Part shown: one piece after another, positions 23,175 to 34,353 of the stretch
Position numbering within the stretch: the first letter of the stretch is position 1
How the letters are laid out: every line of letters begins with the position of its first letter
Position numbers and translations under genes: made by a program
The notes under the pieces: generated by a model
Told to the model about the DNA's origin: nothing
Databases searched by the model: none
Seen by the model: only the letters and a program-made list of their open reading frames with translations
Origin: Phoronis australis
Taxonomy: Eukaryota; Phoronida; Phoronidae
Assembly (NCBI GenBank): GCA_002633005.1
Contig: NMRA01001150.1
Coordinates: forward strand, 8,998 to 48,291
Length of the DNA: 39,294 bases
Reading direction: 5' to 3'

Positions 23175-25861
23175 GCCTAAGGCAGTTGAAACCCGATTTC
23201 CGAAATGGGTAAAATCAGAAGCTAGGATTTATCAAATTTACGCTGTGACGTAATTGTAGCCTATGACAGTCTTTCTACAAAATTGTGGTGCATTGCTATC
23301 AAAATCCATTGTTAAATTACAATCGTTTTTCAAAAAATTGTGCTGAAATCCCAGGGCGAAAACTTGCCGACTGATACTTCGCTGAATCGCGATTGTTGAT
23401 AGGAAAACTTGAATTCTTGAATAAAAATACAGTTTCGACTCAACAAATTACCTAAAATTCTCCTGACGTTTTACAATTTTTTAAGTTTATGTGGAGTCCA
23501 GATTAACTACGATTAAGTCCAAATCTGCGCTACATCGTACCCCACAACACGAGAATAATCTCTGGATGAACACACGTTGTTGTCACGAGACGCTTGTTTT
23601 GAAGTTCTGCATATGATAGTGAGTGAGCGAGTGCGTGTGGGTCATCGAAAATTACGTTTATTACATTGTTTTTCACTTAAACGGCTGCAACGTGCAAGGT
23701 GAGTGCCGGTTAACTCACAGATTTTGTGTACACAGGCCGATCCAGTCGTTAGCTCTACCGTGGAGTAAAACATTAATAGTCCTAGGCTCAATCTACATGT
23801 TAGGGATGAGGTGACGAGGTGAACTACCCGGGCTGTGTAAAATTTCTGGGTCTAACGAATACACTGACGCAGTGGTACCTATAGTCAGCCAGCTCACTGT
23901 ATCAACACTTTCGTCAAAATCCAAATTTGTTTTATCGTGTCCCTGTCAATAATAACGGCATGCTAAAGTTTCTTAATGTTGGTACTTCAGAAACATAACC
24001 ATCCTGTATTTTGTATACATACACGCATGCCGCAGATCACATCTCGGGAAATTTCCGATTTGACGGATGACAAAATAATGAGCACAATGAAATTAAACAA
24101 TGTCGTTTTACAGGTTGTAAGAGCTATAATAAACGTATTTGAATCTTGCAATGCACGTGTTCCAAAATCTAAATAACTTGGGTCCTATATTTTTGTATTC
24201 TGGGCCGATTTGAAAAAATCAAAGTTGTACCATTTTTTTCTCTCTTTTCAAATATTACACTCAAAAGTACGTAAAACGCTCTTCATAAAAAGTACGCTCA
24301 TCTAGGCTAGATTGTAATCAGCTGATTGTATCCCCACCTGACTCAATGAATAGAGCAGCTAGGCCAATCCCTTTGACCATGAACTTAGTGCATCACAGCC
24401 AAGGTGGATAAATAGGGTCTAGTTCAATCGGCCACACCCCCACAGTTTTCCCTGATTAGTGAGGTTGTGACGTCATCTCATTCAGTGGGAATGTTCATGG
24501 CATGACAGCAAATAATCAACAAAATAACTTTTTAAGTATGAAGCCAAAACCTTAAAAATCCAGATACACAAGCCCAAGATGACATAAACAAATCATATGA
24601 CCAAACTCTAGCCCATGGCAGGAATGACATTGGTGAGGCTCTGCTATGCATGCATGGCACTTGTTTCCATTCCTTTGTTCTGCAGGTATTGCTCATGAAA
24701 TTGTTAAGGAATTTACGGTTTCTAAAAATTTTCATAACTCCACATCTTTGTCTATGCCAGAACGCAATGGTGAAATGATCAGTGCCACACATAAAAATTG
24801 TCTCAGAAGCATCTTTTGTTGAGCGGGAGATTTTACGCCCAAAAGTGCTTGACGGAATTTTTTAAGTTGAAAGCCCTGTCGCAGGTGTTTGTCTTTTTAG
24901 TCGAAATGGAAAATAATGCAAAACCACATGAGAAATTACAGAAGTATATGACAATATGGCACTGTCATTGTGTGTTAAATATCGAGACATTTTGACGGTG
25001 TGGCAAGTTGACAAGAAAAAATTCACTAAGTAGGATATGTTGCCAAGAGCTGGACAACTGTACAATGTATGTTGTCAGCAACTACTAAGTATGGGGTTGG
25101 TAAACTTTTCATTTTTTAAAAATTTTATTACATAACTATTGTTAAATTCTATAGACAACATTCACTGTATTCAATATAAACTGCATGGTAATTACTTGAA
25201 ATACAAGACAAATGTAACATGACAAGCTTCACTTCGTTTTTAAAGTTATGTGTACCCTAATCATAAACTTGAACAGGCTATTTTTTTAAATAACAAGTAA
25301 ATAGCAACTATCAACTCATTCACAAATAATCTATTGAATGTCATTCACACCATTCTGATCATGTGACAAGGGACATTTGGTAAACATTTCAATAATTGTA
25401 GCTCATTTGATAGTGGAAAAGTCCTTCACTAGCACTCCCCAAAATTTTGGAATTAATACACCTTCTTCTGCTTGGGTCCCCATCCTTATGGGATTAAACC
25501 ATTGCTGAGCCAATAGTTATACATGAATAATGAAAAGCCAGCTGTTGACAACAATGGCAAAAATTCCAGAGTTTGGCTTCATTGTTTATAGTGAGCCAGC
25601 ACCCCACAGGCAGTATTAATCCTCTGTCAATGGATAGTTGACCAGACAATCCCTAACAGTTAACTGCAGACAAGCAATAAAGATCAATGGTAACAACCTG
25701 TGGTGTTCACACAAGGACTGTCCTGGTATTAGGGATCTCATAATTAGAGTACAATACAAGCAAATACCTTTAATATCTCAATCATAATTCTCTGCCTCCA
25801 AAAAGCAGAAACTTAGCAAGGCCAGCATCAGTTCAGAGAAAAACATAGAACAGAACAGACA
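23175..25861. promoter_or_regulatory. Intergenic region between two divergent genes
   Basis: About 2.7 kb lies between the two start codons' blocks (minus gene at 22146, plus gene at 25862), so both promoters should be here. A palindromic TGACGTCA (CRE/ATF-type) sits at 24468-24475 and a TGACGTAA near 23246. No TATA box is placed with confidence. Frames at 23623, 23976 and 24798 (60-66 codons) match nothing known. Confidence 0.35.
24468..24475. promoter_or_regulatory. TGACGTCA palindrome (CRE-like)
   Basis: Perfect 8-base CREB/ATF consensus in the intergenic region between the divergent genes, about 1.4 kb upstream of the ParB-like start codon. A single site of this length can occur by chance. 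Confidence 0.3.
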
Positions 25862-25999
25862 ATGTCCTGGTATTTTGTTAAAGAAGCAGACAAGGTGTAT
25901 TTGTATGTTGGCGGTGTCAAAGTAAGGAGACCAACCGATGGTGAAGAATGTGGGCCAATAGATAAGATATTTCCTGGAAAGAACAAAGAGAGTGTTCAG
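25862..25999 (+). CDS. ParB-like gene, exon 1 (start exon)
   Basis: Codes for 46 residues beginning MSWYFVKEADKVYLYVGG and ends CAG|GTAAGA in phase 0. The frame is open upstream only to a TAG at 25814, so this ATG is the natural start. A non-coding 5' exon further upstream cannot be excluded. Confidence 0.75.
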
Positions 26000-28900
26000 G
26001 TAAGAGAATACTCTAATAAACTGCAGGGCATTTAAATTCAAACCTCATCACCAGTCTTCGTTGTGTAATGGGTGAGCCAGTGTTGCAATCCGAGAATAAA
26101 GTGTTTTCAATTATGAAAACAAAATAAGTATTTTTGCAACAGAAATTATTTCACCAAATGGAAAAAAATTAGTTTAAGTTAAATTTTGATTTCTATATTA
26201 TCTGAACTCTGGGGCCAGAAGGTGTTTTTTCCATTTTGATTTTTGGGTGCATTATTTTACAAAATGTTCAATTCAACTTTTTGTCATGCTTTCACATGCA
26301 CACTTACATTTGGGGGTTTGGATACCATAATGCCAGTGTGAGCTTAACGCCTGACTGTGGCTAAGCTGCCTTAATCAATTCAAATTAGCGGTGCTTGTGA
26401 AGAAAACCTATGTAATGCATTTTACTTTTCAATTTTATAAACAACTACCGTAGTCATGATGGTCATTTGCCTTAACCTATTGTTCACTTTTTGACTCTTG
26501 AGTAATGTATCAAACAGGAGAGTTTTTTACAGACTGCAATAATCTCATCCAACACACACTTGACCAAGTGAAGGAATAGCTCATTTCTATCACAGCTAGC
26601 CCCATCAACCCTTTGATATGTCAATGAATTTCACAAGATACATTAACTATTAATAGTGCACACTTTCTCGCCCCATTCTAAGAAAATGCCATGAGCGATA
26701 TTGTTACCAAATGCTCATGAAATCTCTTCCTTTTATTTATAGTTCAGTTTTCGTGACAGTGCAGAAAGACGGCACATGTACAGGCACCAGTTTGTGATGG
26801 ATCAGAATGACTTCTGCAAGAAGTTCAGGCGTCACACAGATTCAGCAGACTTTATGAACATCTTATGTGCCAACACTAAAGTTAAGCGTGGTACTAAACG
26901 GTCAAGCTATGGCAGTCAAGGTACACCCAAAAGGTCCCTTGTTACAATGCCCGACAATGAAGAGTGTACAACTACAACTTCATCCGCGGCAGAAGCGACT
27001 ACTGAAGAGCAATTACTGGTTGAGCAGCTCCCCATAGATCAAAGATGTCAGCATAAATATTTTGGTAAGAAAAATGTCATTCTTGATATTCACAAATAGC
27101 TTAATCATAAAACAGAACAGGTTTCTTTTCAATCCATCAAAGCAAGTTTTACTCCCTCATCAGCCTTCGACACAGANGCTAGAATATTTATGTAGTTACT
27201 GCAACCAAAATTGTCCAGAGGTTCCAAATCTTCAGTTTGGCTATCACCATATCAGTACTTATATATATATTTTATGATTTGAGTTCTAATAAGATTGAAC
27301 TTGAACTAATGGTATATGTAGTTTTGTTTGCTATGACATGTTTGGTGTAGCTGTAATCTGGAAAATTCACGGATGGATTCACAATACTGACTTCTAAGTT
27401 GTTTGATAATTCGTTTAAACACAAAATAAAAAGATAGCAACCCTACGGTAACCGGTAAGAAAAAACAAGTAGGCAGGAATATTAAAATAAAGTAATGAAA
27501 ACAGGTATGAAACATATTTAAAACAAACCTTTGGGAAGTGACCCTTTGTCAAGATCAATGCAGACTAACTTTTTAGTCTTTTTGTAATATTCAAAATGTA
27601 CCAAATTAAAACTGCTTTCCACATTGCAGGCTTTAACTCTGTGCAAATGCCAGAGAAAATGAATTTGGATGTAATAAGGATCACCATTGTTAAGAAAGTA
27701 ATGCTAGTTATTACCTTTCCACTTCATTAGCTCAGATCTACATCAATACAAAGGGCTTGCTGATCAGTATCATGAAAGTTGTCTGGGGCTTAGGGAATCA
27801 GAGTGGTAACCAGTGTAAGCAAGAAATTCTCCACATGTGGAGTACAGGAAGGGCAACTGGAAATAGGTAGTTCAAATAAATGTGAATTTATTAAATGTGA
27901 TCTTGTTAATGCGTGAGGACCATGTGAATTGTTAAAGCAATTATTCAAGAAGAATAATTGTGCAGCTTCACTGTTCAGTTCACTCCATATAGAGAAAGGT
28001 ACACAAATGGGAACTCGTAGAAGAGGGAGAATATGCGGCATATGCAATCTGAGTAAATTCAAGATGTCAATATCATATCTCCTGTGTCGATGCCTAGTTC
28101 ATANTTTGGCTATCACCATATCTGTACTTATATATATATTTTATGATTTGAGTTCTAATAAGATTGAACTTGAACTAATGGTATGTGTAGTTTTGTTTGC
28201 TATGACATGTTTGGTGTAGCTGTAATCTGGAAAATTCACGGATGGATTCACAATACTGACTTCTAAGTTGTTTGATAATTCGTTTAAACACAAAATAAAA
28301 AGATAGCAACCCTACGGTAACCGGTAAGAAAAAAACAAGTAGGCAGGAATATTAAAATAAAGTAATGAAAACAGGTGTGAAACATATTTAAAACAAACCT
28401 TTGGGAAGTGGCCCTTTGTCAAGATCAATGCAGACTAACTTTTTAGTCTTTTTGTAATATTCAAAATGTACCAAATTAAAACTGCTTTCCACATTGCAGG
28501 CATTAACTCTGTGCAAATGCCAGAGAAAATGAATTTGAATGTAATAAGGATCACCATTGTTAAGAAAGTAATGCTAGTTATTACCTTTCCACTTTATTAG
28601 CTCAGATCTACATCAATACAAAGGGCTTGCTGATCAGTATCATAAAAGTTGTCTGGGAGAGTGGTAACCAGTGTAAGCAAGAAATTCTCCACATGTGGAG
28701 TACAGAAAGGGCAACTGGAAATAGGCAGTTCAAATAAATGTGAATTTATTAAATGTGATCTTGTTAATGCGTGAGGAGCATGTGAATTGTTAAAGCAATT
28801 ATTCAAGAAGAATAATTGTGCAGCTTCACTGTTCAGTTCACTCCATATAGAGAAAGGTACACAAATGGGAACTCGTAGAAGAGAGAGAATATGCGGCATA

Positions 28901-31900
28901 TGCAATCTGAGTAAATTCAAGATGTCAATATCATATCTCCTGTGTCGATGCCTAGTTCATAGAGACGTTAGAAAAAACCTAGCTGAGCTTGTGAATGTTC
29001 TGGGTTAATTGTTCTAAAACCCCTCAACGACTCGCTCAACCCACAACCTTGACCCACGACCTCCTTAACCCACGGCCCCCTCGACAGGCCTTTATGCAGC
29101 GTACGCCCTGGGCGTCCAAATGGACACCCTAGCACGTGACTAATATGGACGACCTGGCGAGGACGTCCAATGTATCATTTGATGCCCACTATCAATAGGA
29201 TCCTTTCAAGTTTGGACACACACATTGTAATGATTACTAGGATCAAAGCCTATGAAGACTCACAGTGGTACTTGGCTCTTTTTTCAAAGCAGGAAGACAC
29301 AATGTATATACAAAGTACATACAATGTTGCTATGCTAACACATAGCATTGTAAAAGTCAAGTGTTTTGGTAAAATTGCTCACAACAGAAGGCTGTTTGTA
29401 AACTTCGATGTAAAAACCTTGGTCTATGCATATTTTTGTGAAAAAAATCTGTGTGTTTGGGGGGATTACTGAGGGTGGGGGGTTACGCGTCGGAATATTG
29501 GGAACCCCATGTTGGACAGTACCCTATTTTCGAAATCCTGGATAAAAGCCTGTCCCTCGACCCACGTCCTTCAACCTTGGACTATACACAAGCGTGACTC
29601 GATCTGAACTTAGAACAAACACTGACAATGCAGGAGCAATGAGTTGGGCGGTGAGCACAGCTGGATTTTAGGTTTTTTGCAATTAAGAGAGTGGGATTTG
29701 GCAAGTTTGAAAGCCAAACACTAGAAAAAAAACAATGCGACCAAATCAAATCAAAGACTAGCTACCACATTACAAATCTCATTCCTGGCAAAGTGTACTA
29801 GCTCTCAGATCTGCTGTAAATATTCTGAATATGCATATATGAATTTATGTATTCATGTATGTGAGGGCAACTCTGTAAGTAATATTGACATAAAATTTAA
29901 TTTGATTTCTATAAAACCTGTTTTCTATAAAACCTTTCAGATCGCATGAAAGTTGATGTGACTATACTTCAAAAACCCAAGCCTGAGCACCTGGCCAGGC
30001 CAGTGCAGAGGCAATGGGTGAATGAGCTGAAGTCTAGGATCTGTTCATCACCATCACCCATCACTACAGTGTTTCCTTGCCTTGTGGAGACAGAATTCGA
30101 AGAAGATGACCTCCACAATCAAGTCATATACACGCTGGGAGGAAATCATCTACGCACAGCACTGTCTGAAATACTGACGACAACCAATATAGACATGATC
30201 AGGTAAGCTTAAGGTTTGTGTACATAAATGATGACCGAACGTCAATTTTAAATGTATTCAGGCTAATTAAAATGCCTGGGTAATTGACTCTTGTTTAAAG
30301 ACAATTGTGTAATTGTAACTATATTTATTGATAGAATCTTGTCAGTAGCCTTCTGTTGGTTAAGTCTACATTAAAGGTTTACTATTTTACAGAAATGTAT
30401 GGATTGACGTGTATGTTGGACTGACAAATGAAGAGGTCAGGCGCCTAAGTAACAGCGACAACCTGAGAGCAGAGACAAGACGTCTCAGCTTTCAGGACAA
30501 GGTTCGGCAAGCCCGTGCAATACTGTTTGAGATGTCTGGTTTTAGCCCTTCCGAGAACCCACCTGCAGACCTACCTGTAGGATTCAAGGACATGGTCAAA
30601 GTGCAGCTTGCTATGCTTGATGTGGTATGTGCTTTTCATTAGCAGTTAGGTTTGTGTAGTGCAATGCAATAACACTTACAGCTAAGTTAGGAGTACAAAA
30701 GGAATGCATGTAAATATTTTCACTGAAGTTGGTATTTTGCTTACAAGCCAAGTACAGTTGCACATTCCAATAAAACTGAAACACATATACAACTTACTGA
30801 GTATTTTTTGCCATTTTCAGTGCTAAAATTACCGTCAACGTCCGGGTTAACACCCTGGGCGGTTAAATTGGCAAACACAAACATTGGGGGGTGGGCGGTT
30901 AACCAGACATGGGCGCTTAAACGTGAAATTTCAAGAAATCCAGGGTGGGCGGTTAACTGAACATGGGCGCTTATTACGACAGACAACCGACCTGGGCCAT
31001 TAATCTTGATCAGAGTACTACAGGACACACGTACTTGGAACGCGTAGAATTTTTCAAAGAGCTTTATCGTCAAGTCGCCAAATGTCGCTAAAAGTGTCAT
31101 AACAGCAGACGATCCCAAGAAATGTTCTGTTGCCCACAGGTTAGTCAATCACAATTAAATTTACAAAATTGGTGATCAGTAATAGCCCTGTGCCGTCCTG
31201 CGATCTTATTAGAGCTATAGTGCACAGATAGTAACAGTAACTTGGATTGCAACTATTCTCACGCGATAACACTTGTGTGCGCGTGCGAGCTTCACATGTT
31301 GCAGAGGTCACAGCAGACATCAGATTTACGGTGCTAGCTGTCAAGTTCCGAGTCAAAGACCAGTTTTAAAATCAACATCATGATGATGTATTTAAAGTTT
31401 GAAGAACAAATTCAGGTGTTTTTTGTGTTTTTGATGTTTATGTTGGAGATTAGATTAGACTCCGTGACTCATTTTCAATGTATGGTTCTGCGGCTAGCTG
31501 TTTATAATCTCGACCGCCTGGCGTTGCCCACTTCCAATTGCGTGAAACATGCGACTCAAAGAAGATGAGAATCAGGTGTAAGCGGACATGAGCCAGTCGT
31601 CAATCAAAAGTTACCGCAAAGGCATAAAAAGCAAGCATATGCTTAAGATTTTATTTTAAAATTACTAACACTATGACTGGAGAGGAGTCTAGTGAGCGTG
31701 TACAGTAGAGTCTGAGGAAAAAATTACCAGTTCGTACACGTATCTGCGTTGGTAAAAAACAATTCATAGATGTAGCCCCAATTCTTCGGGTGACCGGCAT
31801 CCGTGGTTTGCGCGGCTATACGACTAAATTAGTGAAGCGAGCTTCAACCAGCAACGCGTCCTTTCCGAGTCAGTGTTTTGCAACCGAGACTCCGCGCTCG

Positions 31901-33884
31901 GCATAACAAACTGCACGTCGCATTGCCGACCTGAAATTTAGAAATGCAAGCCGATATTATAGATGTCTTGTACCTGCCACCGGGAAATTCCAACCTAAGC
32001 AAGCCAGTTTTTGGGTTGGGGGAAATAGATAGGCCTACCTGGCAAACATAAAGCAACTCGAAAAACACATTTATTTTAAATGCAATATGTACAGATTATC
32101 CAATTATAATATCACCAATTTCAAATTCAACCATGTACGCTATTGTGCAAGCTATCATAATGATGAAGGCAATTAACATGTGCACTAAATTAAAAAGCAA
32201 TAGGCATGATGATACAAGGATTGTCCAAAATTCATGCTTTCAACAGTAATATTAAAAAGCAAATGCAGAACTGCATTTCAGTGAAACTTGTGTACCAACT
32301 TACATCCTGGCTTGTATACAGTTGTGCATACATTTTGCTTTTGTAGAGTGATGGAGCCCTCAGCACAATTTTGAAGCTGGCTAAGGCAAGTAATAGATGT
32401 TGGAAGTGCTTGCTGCACATATTTGTGGAAATGGACGAAAAATGCGCCAATGGAGAAAAATGCAATGTTTCTGTAAGTTAATTTAAGTTGTAATAGCACC
32501 CTTCTTTTGCTTGTGTTGAGCTGACTGTAGGTATAGCCCAACTGAATTGAACAGTCTTGTTGAGAGGAATCTGATAAGAACAGTATTTGATGACGCAACT
32601 AAGCAAATTTAAAGGATTGCCTCTGCAATCAGATACCTGTTACAACAACGTTTTAATTCAGTTTGAATTGACCTCAGAAATGTAAAAAGCCAATTGAACA
32701 ATAACGCGACATCGGAATTTTTTAATGATTTAATGGCTGACATCCAGTATGTGAAGCATGTGAAAGTTTTGTAATCGACATTACCAAGTTACATGATCTT
32801 TATCTTCACTTGACTACATTGTTTCAGACTTGCAAGTTTTGAATCAACATAATAAGGTAAATTATATTCCTTTGTATTTCAGGTATTTCAGAAATTTTGT
32901 GGGCTCTCTGAAAGTGAACTTTTTGGATATCTTGCAAAAATTACAAATGGCTTCATCCACCTCAATGACTGTGGAGCAACCATTGTGAAAGACAAGAAAA
33001 TGCGAACTCTCCAGCCACAATTTGTTCTGTTGACCAAAAGCAGCACATGGGAGGAAGCTAGAAGACAATTTCCCAACTGGACAAAACCTGAGAATCTGGA
33101 AGATCTGCTCCCTTTTGTTAAAGGTGATTTATGTTATTGTATAGGTGATTCCTATGATTTTTTTCTGTAGTGCAGCATGTCAAGTGAGCGTGGATGCCAA
33201 CTGAACTGAATTTGGTGCCGTTGTCCTGCTTTATGAACAGCAAACTCAAAATGTTGCACTTGTTGACATATTTGACATACTGAGTCCCCTTGCAGTATCC
33301 TATATCTGTGTCTTGTTTTTTAAATTTGAAGTGCTGGCAGCTTTGATTGTTGATTTTTGGCTTCAACTTGAACAGGAACTGATGATGTATAGGACTTGAA
33401 AACCAAGGAATTAAAAGTTTTAGAGAAATTGATAGAAGAAACATGGCTATTCCCATGACAAAAAACTTTCAATTCAATGGACCACTTATCATAGGCCAAT
33501 TTTAAAGCAAAATGCTTATTCGATGAAACAAAAGAAGCCATTTGATTGTTTAATTACAACAAAATTGATGCTTTGATAAATTTTTAATTTTTTAAAAACC
33601 TTTCAGCCCACCCGTCACAACAAGTGTTGGATTTTTGCCGACGTGCAAGATTAGACCAGCAAATACAAACTGAAGTGTTCATCACAGTAAAGCATAATGG
33701 AGTGGATATAACTGCCTATGACAAAGTTCAAGAACTAGTAAACAAGCATCAACAAGAAATTGCTAAAGTTGTGAAGTTTATGGAGCTTTCAGGCCCAAAA
33801 GACATAACCACTGAAGATGATTCCATGTTTGATGATGCTGATGATTCCCTGTTTGATAGTGTTGACTTGACAAGCCAGAAGTGA
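25862..33884 (+). CDS. ParB/Srx-like domain protein, seven-exon gene
   Basis: Joining exons 25862-25999, 26743-27064, 29941-30202, 30393-30624, 32347-32472, 32883-33123 and 33607-33884 gives one 1599-base frame (532 residues plus stop). All six introns are GT-AG and every phase matches. Residues about 92-99 are a basic, NLS-like stretch (KVKRGTKR). Residues 170-265 resemble the ParB/sulfiredoxin fold: a QRQWVNELKS segment, then GGNHLRTA at 220-227 aligning with the ParB box GxRRxxA, then WIDVYVGLTNEEVRRL and a terminal SDN resembling the ParB 'gltdeea..La..dN' segment. The second box arginine is kept (HLR) while the first is H. Residues 319-440 hold no domain I recognise. The tail (about 510-528) is acidic with a repeated DDSxFD unit. 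The start is the first ATG after an in-frame TAG at 25814. Bacterial ParB-fold proteins bind or cut DNA or hydrolyse CTP; no activity can be read from this sequence. Exon structure is firm, fold moderate. Confidence 0.82.
26743..27064 (+). CDS. ParB-like gene, exon 2
   Basis: Follows the acceptor TTTATTTATAG in phase 0 and reads FSFRDSAERRH before the internal ATG at 26776. It ends TTTG|GTAAGA in phase 1. It carries the basic stretch (KVKRGTKR, then PKRS) followed by a Thr/Ser/Glu-rich low-complexity linker, which suggests a nuclear protein with a flexible spacer before the ParB-like domain. Confidence 0.8.
27236..28103. repeat. 0.87 kb duplicated block in intron 2, left copy
   Basis: Repeats at 28105-28961, separated by the N at 28104. 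The left copy holds an extra 14 bases (near 27788) absent from the right copy. Another single N lies at 27177 just upstream. All of it is inside intron 2 of the ParB-like gene, so the protein is not affected. Confidence 0.85.
28105..28961. repeat. 0.87 kb duplicated block in intron 2, right copy
   Basis: Second copy. On the minus strand both copies keep an open frame (27790-28062 and 28597-28920) reading RHRRYDIDILNLLRLHMP, then PFSIWSELNSEA. This faintly resembles the C-terminal tail of LINE proteins ('H.tR...d..lp..rt......P.s.WN.L'); I treat it as a possible remnant only. Confidence 0.8.
28990..29580. repeat. Degenerate ACCCACGACC-type repeats
   Basis: 29020-29085 has repeated variants of CAACCCACAACCTTGACCCA, and a similar CCCTCGACCCACGTCCTTCA stretch occurs near 29551. 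Looks like a decayed simple satellite in the intron. Confidence 0.4.
29941..30202 (+). CDS. ParB-like gene, exon 3 (GGNHLRTA box)
   Basis: Preceded by the acceptor ACCTTTCAG. The first two bases complete a GAT codon with the last base of exon 2. It carries the heart of the ParB/Srx-like domain: RPVQRQWVNELKSR, a beta-rich stretch (QVIYTL), and GGNHLRTAL. It ends AG|GTAAGC in phase 2. Confidence 0.85.
30393..30624 (+). CDS. ParB-like gene, exon 4
   Basis: The first base completes an AGA codon from exon 3. Reads NVWIDVYVGLTNEEVRRL, matching the strand-helix that follows box II in ParB proteins, then helical sequence rich in Arg and Lys (RAETRRLSFQDKVRQAR). Ends GATGTG|GTATGT in phase 0. Confidence 0.83.
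30830..30980. mobile_element. Diverged MITE of the TACCGT / GGGCGGTTAA family
   Basis: Starts TACCGTCAACGTCCGGGTTA and carries GGGCGGTTAA or GGGCGCTTA five times at roughly 30-base spacing, like the intact element at 34151-34313. The right inverted end is not recognisable, so the copy is old or truncated. It lies in intron 4 of the ParB-like gene. Confidence 0.6.
32347..32472 (+). CDS. ParB-like gene, exon 5 (short)
   Basis: A 42-codon exon between acceptor CTTTTGTAG and donor GTAAGTT, phase 0 at both ends. Reads SDGALSTILKLAKASNRCWK and continues with four Cys in all, ending NGEKCNVS. Skipping it would keep the reading frame, so alternative splicing is possible. Support comes from open frame, clean splice sites and phase fit; I recognise no domain. 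Confidence 0.72.
32883..33123 (+). CDS. ParB-like gene, exon 6
   Basis: Starts after TTGTATTTCAG in phase 0 and ends AAAG|GTGATT in phase 1. Encodes 80 residues beginning VFQKFCGLSESELFGYLAK, with TLQPQFVLLTKSSTWEEARR and a Trp-rich NWTKPENLEDLLPF end. No family is recognised for this part of the protein. Confidence 0.8.
33607..33884 (+). CDS. ParB-like gene, exon 7 (terminal)
   Basis: Acceptor AACCTTTCAG; the first two bases complete a GCC codon with exon 6. Encodes a predicted helical, possibly coiled-coil stretch (KVQELVNKHQQEIAKVV) and an acidic tail with two DDSxFD units, ending DLTSQK and TGA. An AATAAA polyadenylation signal follows 33 bases later. Confidence 0.83.
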
Positions 33885-33916
33885 TAACTTGTACATTAAC
33901 CAGCACTTTCATCGGT

Positions 33917-33922
33917 AATAAA
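33917..33922 (+). terminator. Polyadenylation signal of the ParB-like gene
   Basis: A canonical AATAAA lies 33 bases after the TGA. The implied 3' UTR is very short and ends well before the MITE at 34151. Confidence 0.6.
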
Positions 33923-34150
33923 CATTAATCTAGTACCTGAAAACTTGTTAATCTGACCCTGCACCTCTGTGGCTGTTTTACAGTTAAGAGCAACCTGTGT
34001 AACAAACCACGTCATTCCTGTGTCCTTTGGCATGGATCTTGTTAGATTTACGTATAAGGATCCATATACCATGCTCACAAACAAATTTAGGAACATGAAG
34101 ATTAAATAACAACAACTTGCTTATTATCACCAAAGAAAAATAAATGGACA

Positions 34151-34313
34151 TACCGTAATCGTTCGGGTTAATGCCTTGGGCGGTTAAATTGGCGAATCCA
34201 AAAAATCGGGGGAGGGCGGTTAACCGAGCAATGGGCGATTAAATCGAAAATCCACTTAAAGTCGGGGATGGGCGGTTAACTGAGCATGGGCGTTAACCCG
34301 AACGATTACGGTA
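34151..34313. mobile_element. MITE with 21-base perfect inverted repeats
   Basis: Left end TACCGTAATCGTTCGGGTTA (34151-34171 pairs fully) and right end 34293-34313 are perfect inverted copies. If the outer TA belongs to the target, the element is CCGTAAT...ATTACGG flanked by TA, as in Tc1/mariner-type MITEs. Inside, five GGGCGnTTAA-like units recur about every 30 bases. No coding capacity. It lies 230 bases past the ParB-like gene's polyadenylation signal. Confidence 0.82.
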
Positions 34314-34353
34314 CAACATAATGTTACCATGTGATGCAGAATCAGTGCTGTAG

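Noticed and set aside
25778-26041. 87-codon minus frame
   Set aside because: It is the antisense shadow of exon 1 of the ParB-like gene.
31141-32068. G/C-richer part of intron 4 as an alternative promoter or antisense gene
   Set aside because: Frames of 62-74 codons only, no splice or family evidence.
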